Origin: a virus
Strand: one strand, 5' to 3'
IMG/VR virus record: IMGVR_UViG_3300031758_000176
Span: 1 to 40,838 of that record
DNA: 40,838 nucleotides
The notes beneath the pieces were generated by a model, which was not told the origin of the DNA, ran no database searches, and saw nothing but the letters and a program-made list of their open reading frames with translations. Both the position numbers and the translations under genes were made by a program. Of the stretch, positions 35,701 through 40,838 are shown in pieces (the first letter of the stretch is position 1; each line of letters starts with the position of its first letter).

Positions 35701-36270
35701 GAGATCCTTGGTCTTGGAGACCATGTCATCGAACATCGAACCCGAGTCAGACGTCTTGCTGCTGTAGAACGGGATGGCTGACCCTTCCTGAGCGAACCGC
35801 GTATCCGCAGTGGCAGGCGCAGTACCGACGACACTGGTCGGAGCCTCTGGCGTGCCCCCTCCGGCGACCGATGCTGCCCTCAACCCAGAAGCGATGTTGG
35901 CACCGCTGTACGCGCCAAGGCCCGCCTGCAAACCCTTCTTGAGGTCACCTTCGATGAGTCCGGTCGCACCGCCGACAAGCAACGCGCTGCCCAGAGCCTC
36001 GCTACCAAATCCGATCGTCTTGGCGAAGTTACCAAGACCGGGAACAGACGGAATGACCGCGCCGAGGATATGGGGCAGGACCTTCTTGAGGAACGACGCC
36101 TCGTACAAACCCGTTTTCGGATTGATGGTCAGGCTACCGCCGTGAGCCATCGCAAGACCCTGAAGGCCCTGCACCTCGCCGGGGGTCATGTGTACAAGGA
36201 CAGAATCGCCGTTCCGACCACGGGAGGCCAGAAGCGAGGCGAGTCCAGATTCGGGGGCGTTGTTGTACAT
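32779..36270 (-). CDS. Large virion protein with AGGG/AEGG motifs
   Basis: This 1163-residue protein has an N terminus containing VHMTPGEVQGLQGLA, followed by a hydrophobic Gly-rich segment. Repeated AGGG or AEGG motifs occur near residues 325 and 375 and near the C terminus. The middle is Pro-rich (EEEPVYIPRP and similar). The conserved-looking C terminus contains ALADGEFVIPADVVSHLGNG and KLYDMMNKVRQ. The in-frame TTG 6 bases upstream is less likely than ATG 36270. It is probably an internal or tail-associated protein, translated after the jelly-roll gene. Confidence 0.78.
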   Translation of the reverse strand: MYNNAPESGLASLLASRGRNGDSVLVHMTPGEVQGLQGLAMAHGGSLTINPKTGLYEASFLKKVLPHILGAVIPSVPGLGNFAKTIGFGSEALGSALLVGGATGLIEGDLKKGLQAGLGAYSGANIASGLRAASVAGGGTPEAPTSVVGTAPATADTRFAQEGSAIPFYSSKTSDSGSMFDDMVSKTKDLSLPIPRTVTPAPALPTSSTPSLWQGAKNLFTTKEGMPAFMNAMGGGFESPLLQKASQYATFAGAMMPLAEEAKPFPMGGEEGSGLYYIRGQRNPQYGSSRDQPYYLPGRWVQRTPQGVKPWRGYAGGGVINQRPALPYSREAYPHTNERYPLADVMQTSYSPNAPRGQEVFGGFGARINPFTGEEKFAEGGEVGVSAPNSPFAAQQYVDPNVLATRQYIEELNARAKNPVPGPGMGDAASGGLGRFKVPFTPYVAPGGGGGDVGGGGGGVADLAGAIATNYLIDKGIGKGFGYLKDKFTTGPEDLQEVEVTGQRRLTEVEPTTPGIKDPLITAGLASIPSFDPTSLPTPSVSIEELPNDPYAPESRPDYKPPSSNATNLASAASAGAGVSSLIPRAGRVLVDGFSIADDVAGLGNLSGSVNSVADLTAIPSINTGTQAGLGSLMQNKILPGVGTVLGAYETGKAIEQGKEGRAAFNAAMTAASAGKLFGIGALGGPAGMLTAAAIAAIGASLVNTEEMGANDLKSYWKGVDQAAQNNATYFGTSDPSVLSRGFINLFRTDKFNFPGQEKYGRTGNEDFMYDMTRVINDAVKSGKVDKTADANTIYNDVVQPWLNSMGSGTQDPKTQAVVDYMMTDLVHNFMYGQPISNAQVKGDNKYKIVSERPVYAGTPAELGKYSFYNQIVSAPELTSGGNRINSFGIGESPGAAHRAAQLQQTAGPPPTPFSEPRELAPVPTPYSPRIIEEEPTAPMPPAQSKVGTPPAIFAPPAPVEEEPVYIPRPQVEEAPVYAPPAYTPPMVYESPYAPPSPVYDTTPYIPPVEEDFPVYGRPVPVEEEQPYIPRRREMEFMSPFSELSDEPQYAFAGGGAIGEDYNFGFAGGGMPGEYAAGGKLLNGPGDGMSDNIPAVIRGKGVQRAALADGEFVIPADVVSHLGNGSTKAGAQKLYDMMNKVRQARTGRTKQAPAVKADRFLPV

Positions 36271-36285
36271 GTTCAACCCATCATA

Positions 36286-36885
36286 CTAAAGGTTTATGGC
36301 CGATATCCAAGCGACCGTCACGATGACGGAGGGGATCTCGGGTACGTTTCCGCTGGCTGCTTCAGACAAAAGCACCATCGCCGTATCGGATGACTGCCAA
36401 GCGATCTCGAAATAGTCGTTCTCTGCCAGAGTCACCATCCAGTTCCACGCTGCGACTTTCTCGTCGTTCGGGCCAGATATGACCATTTTGGTAGCCGAAT
36501 GCGCCAGATCTTGCCCATTGATGCGGAGCCAGATGAAGGTTGTTGCGCTGCCGCCACCCGTCTTGTCCAACTGGGCGGAGAAGGCGATGTTGTACACCCC
36601 GGTCTGGGTGACGTACACCCGAGAGACATCCTTCTTCACGCCATAGATCGTCGCCCCAGCCGTGTTGTAGACGCTGTTGAAGGACATCAAGTTGACGGCG
36701 CTTGCGACCGGGTTGGTCTGAGTCGTGGTGTCGTAGAACGAGCCGTAGGGGACAGGCGCGTTGATCTTGTTCGTGACCGTGTTGAAGAAGAGTCGCAGGA
36801 TGTTGGAGAACTGCTCCTGATAGCGCGGCTCGTACTGCGAGGGAGCAGAGGGCAGGTTCGGCGGTACGACGTTCAGGGACGGCAT
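36286..36885 (-). CDS. Jelly-roll (C1q/TNF-like) virion protein
   Basis: This 199-residue protein has a helical N terminus (to about residue 40) and a beta-rich C-terminal domain. The TQTGVYNIAFSAQLDKT pattern and paired strands including TFIWLRINGQDLAHS and MVTLAENDYFEIAW suggest a C1q/TNF-like jelly roll. Comparable domains form phage receptor-binding or decoration trimers. The ATG overlaps the previous stop by one base, with GGGAG upstream. Confidence 0.72.
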   Translation of the reverse strand: MPSLNVVPPNLPSAPSQYEPRYQEQFSNILRLFFNTVTNKINAPVPYGSFYDTTTQTNPVASAVNLMSFNSVYNTAGATIYGVKKDVSRVYVTQTGVYNIAFSAQLDKTGGGSATTFIWLRINGQDLAHSATKMVISGPNDEKVAAWNWMVTLAENDYFEIAWQSSDTAMVLLSEAASGNVPEIPSVIVTVAWISAINL

Positions 36886-39176
36886 CAGCGTCTCCCGTCA
36901 GGGCGCACATCGAGGCGCATCATGCCCAACTGCCACGCCACCCCAAGGTCGGTCGAGTCGATCCGGAAGGCCATCTGACGCCCCCTCACCCGCGTGTAGA
37001 CCTGCCCGGTGTACTGCTGGATCGGCACCGTGGAGGTGCGCGTGACGGTGGGCTGATCGGCGCTGGAGTAGTTGACACCCGAGTTTTGGCGCGGACGCAC
37101 GGTCATCGTGACACTCGGGGTGCCTGCCACGGAACCGGTAAACGTCAGGTCAGGCAGCATTCTCCAGACATATCCGAAATTGTGTCCGTCTTGGATGTCG
37201 AAGTCCGAAGTCTCGACGTACGCAGCGATCGGTACAGGAGTAGGGAGCGATTGGTCATCCGTGCCCACTTCGTGGAGCATGGCCTGATTCGGCACCGTAT
37301 AGGTGACAGCCGTGTAGATGGTGTGGGACGCCGCAGTCGTGCCTTCTGCGCCTCGCGTACATCCGGTGAGGGTATTGCCCGACTTGCCCGTGTAGGTGAT
37401 CTTCTCAGACTCGATCAGCACCGTGCCTGCATCAGGATAGGTCGAAGCATCGATGAGCGCGATGGACGCAATCGAGGAATTGACGTCCGTGGTCAGGAAC
37501 GAGTTCTGGACGCTGAACGCGGCGATCGGATTGTTGCGCTGTGAATGCTCAGACCACGCGGTCCGGTTGATGGTGCCGTAGTACCAGATCCGCTCAAGGT
37601 AGTTGTAGATGACGTAGCGGTCGTTCGTCGTGCTGTTGGCAGAGGGGTAGAACCACCAGACTTCGTTGAAGCCCTCATTGGCACCCGCGACGACCTGCTC
37701 GATCTGGTCGTAGTTGATGTCGCTGAAGACATACTGACGCAGGGTGCAGGGGAGAGTCTCAACGCGGCCCGAGTAGACGAAGAACTTGTCCCGCCCCATC
37801 CAGTAGACGACGTTGTTGACCGTGATGACAGAGTCCTGCGAGGCCACCGACACGTCTTGGTCAAGCAGGGTAAAACTCCAGACGAACGGAGCGCCGACGT
37901 ACTGCATCGAGAAGAGCGCCGTGTCCGACCAGACAAGGATCTCCTGACGGGTGTGCAACGCCGTGACAAGGTAAGAGCCGTGCGAGAGTTTCTGCTCGCC
38001 CGACTGGTTCGTGACTTCCGGCACCCACTCAAACCCGTTCGCTTGGTCCGACCACCGCACAAGAAGCGGCTCAAATGAAGTGTTGAACGAAGTCGGGTCA
38101 TACGGCGTCGAGCCGATGGCGATCACGAAGTCGTTCGTGGGCGAGTTGATGATCATGTTGACTTCGTTCGGGACGTGCCGCCCAGCGTAACTGAACGAGA
38201 CATCCGCTCCCGTGCCCGAGGCCGTCGTAGCCACCGAGATCGGTACCGAAGTGCTGCCGTCCCACGCTGTCGTGACATACGCCCCCGCCGGGATGCCAGT
38301 ACCCGACACAACGGCTCCGGTAGTGATGCCAAGCGTGTCGGCCACGGTGATCGTGGTAGCGCCCGAGGAGAAGTTGGCGGTCGTAGAGACCTTGGTGATG
38401 GTGTTGGCCTTCTCTTCAAGCGTGGTCGCTCTGGGCCAAGTCGAGACGTTCGTCGTCCAGTAGTAGATCTCACCACTGCGCTCAGCGAACATCAGATCAT
38501 CAGCGTAGTTGAACATCGACCAGAGTCGCATCGGGACGCCGGAACCCGTCGCGGAACCCCACCCGCCTGCGCCCCACGGAGGAGCGCCCCAGCCGACCGT
38601 GCTGGTGTAGATCGCGTTGCCCGCGTCGATGTCGAAGGTCGCAACGGCAGATGAGCCGCCGCCCGTGGTGGTCGCATTGGCAGCGGTCGGAGAGTAGATG
38701 ACGATCGAATTGGCGTTCGGGGTTGCCTGCACCTCGTACTCGCCATTCAAGGTCAAGCCAGCAACAGCAGTCGCGCCCGAGAAGGTCACGTAGGTGCCGA
38801 TCGTCGTGTTGTGCCCGGTCACCGTGACGGTGACAGCCTTGCTCCCGTTGGTCGTGGCGAAAGGAGCAGCGCCGAGTGAGATCGTGCTGCCAAGCGGGGT
38901 GATGTCATGGTACTCACCGCCCAGTTCGACGTAGACCTTCTGGTTGGTACCGAGACCAAGAAGGTTCTGGTTGACCGAGGTGATCCAGTTCCAGATGTTA
39001 CGGCAGATACCCTTGAAGGTACTGTTGTTGGAGTTGATACTCTGCCAGCCACCGATCTTCTCAGGGAAGCCCGAACGGAAGCGCACCTTGTCGGTGGCGT
39101 AGTAGCCACCTTCGTTGGCGTAGGTCGTGGACTCGCGGTTTACGCCGGGTCGCAACTCAAGTTTTTGGAGGGGCAT
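36885..39176 (-). CDS. Tail/virion structural protein (beta-rich)
   Basis: This 763-residue protein has an N terminus (QKLELRPGVNRESTTYANEG, DKVRFRSGFPEKIGGW) similar to a conserved virion protein of marine podoviruses. The remainder consists of beta-sandwich or propeller-like segments and Ig-like inserts (GNTLTGCTRGAEGTTAASH). By position and size it may be the tail-stabilising or tail-tube protein (compare P22 gp10 or T7 gp12), but that is inference. GGAGAG precedes the ATG, and it overlaps the endolysin gene by 20 bases. Confidence 0.75.
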   Translation of the reverse strand: MPLQKLELRPGVNRESTTYANEGGYYATDKVRFRSGFPEKIGGWQSINSNNSTFKGICRNIWNWITSVNQNLLGLGTNQKVYVELGGEYHDITPLGSTISLGAAPFATTNGSKAVTVTVTGHNTTIGTYVTFSGATAVAGLTLNGEYEVQATPNANSIVIYSPTAANATTTGGGSSAVATFDIDAGNAIYTSTVGWGAPPWGAGGWGSATGSGVPMRLWSMFNYADDLMFAERSGEIYYWTTNVSTWPRATTLEEKANTITKVSTTANFSSGATTITVADTLGITTGAVVSGTGIPAGAYVTTAWDGSTSVPISVATTASGTGADVSFSYAGRHVPNEVNMIINSPTNDFVIAIGSTPYDPTSFNTSFEPLLVRWSDQANGFEWVPEVTNQSGEQKLSHGSYLVTALHTRQEILVWSDTALFSMQYVGAPFVWSFTLLDQDVSVASQDSVITVNNVVYWMGRDKFFVYSGRVETLPCTLRQYVFSDINYDQIEQVVAGANEGFNEVWWFYPSANSTTNDRYVIYNYLERIWYYGTINRTAWSEHSQRNNPIAAFSVQNSFLTTDVNSSIASIALIDASTYPDAGTVLIESEKITYTGKSGNTLTGCTRGAEGTTAASHTIYTAVTYTVPNQAMLHEVGTDDQSLPTPVPIAAYVETSDFDIQDGHNFGYVWRMLPDLTFTGSVAGTPSVTMTVRPRQNSGVNYSSADQPTVTRTSTVPIQQYTGQVYTRVRGRQMAFRIDSTDLGVAWQLGMMRLDVRPDGRR

Positions 39177-39540
39177 CCGTCACTCTCCGCCATTCGGGCT
39201 TGCCGATTCCACGCGAGAAGTGCGGGGTGTCCACCAACTTGACCCCGTTGCCGCCCCATGAGTTCAAGGGATTCAGAGATTCCCAGTACCGTCCAAGTGG
39301 GGCGAGGACGGCCTTATCGTAGCACAACTTGCCATCCTTGAAGAAGTTCAAGTCGATGGCCCTGCGGCTCAGGTGCAGCGAGTTCATGGTCTTGCTGCGA
39401 CCAGCCTTGACATGGATCTGCTGCTGTTCTGCGGTACGGAACAGTTCACCGCCCGTGACCACGAAGCCGAGTTCGATCGCCTTCTGGATGAGTTTGCAGG
39501 CGTCGGACAGGAAGTCAGCCTGCTCCTGAACGTTGCTCAC
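39157..39540 (-). CDS. M15 peptidase endolysin
   Basis: This 127-residue endolysin belongs to the VanY/L-Ala-D-Glu peptidase group (M15). Zinc ligands and catalytic residues can be seen in NSLHLSRRAIDLNF (H56 and D63) and DTPHF (D104 and H107). It cleaves peptidoglycan peptides at the end of infection. There is no signal peptide, so it needs the holin encoded just before it. GTG start, with AAGGGGG upstream. It overlaps the holin gene by 4 bases. Confidence 0.88.
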   Translation of the reverse strand: MSNVQEQADFLSDACKLIQKAIELGFVVTGGELFRTAEQQQIHVKAGRSKTMNSLHLSRRAIDLNFFKDGKLCYDKAVLAPLGRYWESLNPLNSWGGNGVKLVDTPHFSRGIGKPEWRRVTDAPPKT

Positions 39541-40082
39541 TTCAGCACCCCCTTCAGCATGTCATCCTTGGCCTTGCTGCCAGCCGAGGAGCCGAAGTAG
39601 TACGAGATGACCTGCGTGGCGACCGTGGACAGCACACCGAGGACGTAGATGAGGATGTCCTTGCGCGACGGGTCCACCGGGGCGTTGTCGAACATGACCA
39701 CGCCGAACAGGAAGAAGGTCATGCCAAGAAGGGTCAGCGCGAGAACGGGGGTCACAATCTTGTTGAGCAAAGGTGCTTTGTCAGAGGTGGAGATTTGTAC
39801 CTCTCGTTCCCGCGCTGAATCTGTGTCCTTGAGCCGAAGTTCAAATTCGGCAAGGTCGAGTTTGTTCTCTTCGATGCGAAGCCGCAGCAGTTCCTCCTCA
39901 TGCTCCATCTCGGCAGTCTTGAGACGGATGATGTCATCAGCCGACATGTCGGGCTTGAGTTCGACTCCCAACTTCTCCTCAACCGCCTTCTTGCCCTTAG
40001 CGAGGACAGCGTTGGCGACGAGGGTGAGACCGTTCGCAAGGAGCGGCTTCAGGATAGGTGCAAGTGCTGCGGGGATGCCCAT
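39537..40082 (-). CDS. Holin (3TM-like)
   Basis: This 181-residue protein has two clear C-terminal transmembrane segments (about 109-131 and 142-164), an N-terminal hydrophobic helix and a charged coiled coil (about 48-95). The end YYFGSSAGSK is typical of the holin family first seen in gene transfer agents (GTA_holin_3TM). It forms lesions in the inner membrane to free the endolysin. ATG 40082 with AAGGAGG was preferred over GTG 40085. Confidence 0.82.
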   Translation of the reverse strand: MGIPAALAPILKPLLANGLTLVANAVLAKGKKAVEEKLGVELKPDMSADDIIRLKTAEMEHEEELLRLRIEENKLDLAEFELRLKDTDSAREREVQISTSDKAPLLNKIVTPVLALTLLGMTFFLFGVVMFDNAPVDPSRKDILIYVLGVLSTVATQVISYYFGSSAGSKAKDDMLKGVLK

Positions 40083-40243
40083 CACTCAGCCTCCTTGTCC
40101 TTCTTCAGTTCGACCACCTGCGGCTCTGCCTGAGCGCGGATGTTCATAAGCAGGGGGTAGAGTCCTGCCTTCGTCGGCATTTCACCGAGAATCGAAACGA
40201 TGGCGTTGACTTCATCGAGGGTCAGTTTGAGGGTGAGTTCCAT
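40082..40243 (-). CDS. Small conserved phage protein (MELTLKLT)
   Basis: This 53-residue protein begins MELTLKLTLDEVNAIVSILG and continues with MPTKAGLYPLLMNIRAQAE. This type is common in phage tail/lysis clusters, of unknown function. AAGGAG lies 6 bases before the ATG. Its stop overlaps the next gene's start region. Confidence 0.7.
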   Translation of the reverse strand: MELTLKLTLDEVNAIVSILGEMPTKAGLYPLLMNIRAQAEPQVVELKKDKEAE

Positions 40244-40252
40244 GTGCGCTCC

Positions 40253-40837
40253 TTATGCGTTGGCGATGGTGGTGACGGTGCCGCTGCTGCCGCGATACTT
40301 GAGCGCGCCCGCCTCGACATACAGGACGCCGCCGCCGGTCGGGTTGCCGGTCGGCACCGTCACAGCGTTGCCGATGCCAATCACGCGCACCGATGAGGCA
40401 CCGAACGAGGTCGTCCCGATGCCGAGGTTGCCGCTGCTGTCGAGCGTGGCCCGCAAGGCACCACCAGTCCAGAACTGCATCGGAGTGGCGGAAGCGTTGT
40501 AAAGCACCGCAGCGTAAGCGGTGGAGCCGGGGAAAAACGCGCCGCCCGTACTTGATTCGGTGCCGACATAGAAATCGCCGCCCGTGCTTGTAAGACGGAC
40601 AAACCGAGACGATGTGCTAGCGGTGTTGATTGCGTTAGCGTTGAAGCCGATGCCGTTAAACGCCGCGTCTCCGTTTACCGTAAGTTTCTCCGTAGGCGAA
40701 CTCGTCCCGATGCCGACATTGCCGCCGTTGGGCTGCAAAGCAAAGTCGTAGTAGGTCTGGCTTGCAGAGTTACGAACTTGCAAGTAGCCAAGCACGGAAC
40801 TACCAGAGCCAATTTCAACGCAGCCTGCGCCCGCAGT
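40253..40837 (-). CDS. Partial tail fibre protein, C-terminal part
   Basis: The frame stays open to the window edge, so the 5' end lies outside. The visible C-terminal 194 or so residues include two copies of the fibre repeat (NVGIGTSSPTEKLTVNG and LGIGTTSFGASS) and Gly/Ser/Thr-rich stretches, typical of tail fibres that bind host surface. The last residues are TVTTIANA. Its full length is unknown. Confidence 0.8.
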   Translation of the reverse strand, partial: TAGAGCVEIGSGSSVLGYLQVRNSASQTYYDFALQPNGGNVGIGTSSPTEKLTVNGDAAFNGIGFNANAINTASTSSRFVRLTSTGGDFYVGTESSTGGAFFPGSTAYAAVLYNASATPMQFWTGGALRATLDSSGNLGIGTTSFGASSVRVIGIGNAVTVPTGNPTGGGVLYVEAGALKYRGSSGTVTTIANA

Positions 40838-40838
40838 A

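Overview
The window looks like part of the genome of a lytic-type tailed bacteriophage, most likely short-tailed (podovirus-like). The evidence is tightly packed, overlapping small genes, a phage replication set, a holin and endolysin pair, and very large internal-virion-type proteins. No tail sheath or tape-measure gene, integrase, tRNA, rRNA, CRISPR array or insertion sequence was seen. Base composition is clearly above 50% GC by eye, and GTG starts are common with strong Shine-Dalgarno sites, so the host is probably a GC-richer Gram-negative bacterium. Several virion proteins resemble, from memory, those of uncultured aquatic phages; the exact host cannot be read from the sequence. Terminase, portal and capsid genes are not in the window and presumably lie to its right.

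The window has two convergent blocks that meet with no spacer at 22000/22001. Plus strand, 1-22000: (a) 557-3812 holds a three-gene set of a DUF3150-like protein, a MoxR/CobS-type AAA+ ATPase and a metallopeptidase/VWA protein. (b) 3816-12862 is a run of about 35 very small genes, mostly coupled by stop/start overlaps. Recognisable members are a VRR-NUC nuclease, an HTH-DUF3310 fusion and a Lar-like protein. Parts of this run have visibly duplicated and shuffled. (c) 12859-22000 is the replication and recombination module: family A DNA polymerase, Fe-S PD-(D/E)XK nuclease, HNH-like protein, SNF2-like helicase, a coiled-coil protein, an SSB-like protein, an HTH regulator and a 938-residue primase-helicase.

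Minus strand, 40837-22001, in transcription order: partial tail fibre, small conserved protein, holin, M15 endolysin, a 763-residue tail protein, a jelly-roll protein, three low-complexity virion proteins (1163, 442 and 537 residues) and a 2607-residue giant protein. The giant protein carries, in order, a winged helix, an L,D-transpeptidase (YkuD) domain, a zinc metallopeptidase motif and an ADP-ribosyltransferase-like domain, followed by a long C-terminal region. This is the architecture of a 'polyvalent' protein thought to be delivered with the genome.

Two observations stand out. First, a palindrome GTATT-N4-AATAC, extended to AGCGTATT-N4-AATACGCT at its best copies, occurs six times. Four copies sit at or just upstream of gene starts, including that of the giant protein, where the copy occupies the place of the missing Shine-Dalgarno. 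It looks like a phage-specific operator. Second, the giant protein combines a cell-wall transpeptidase, a protease and an ART in one chain.
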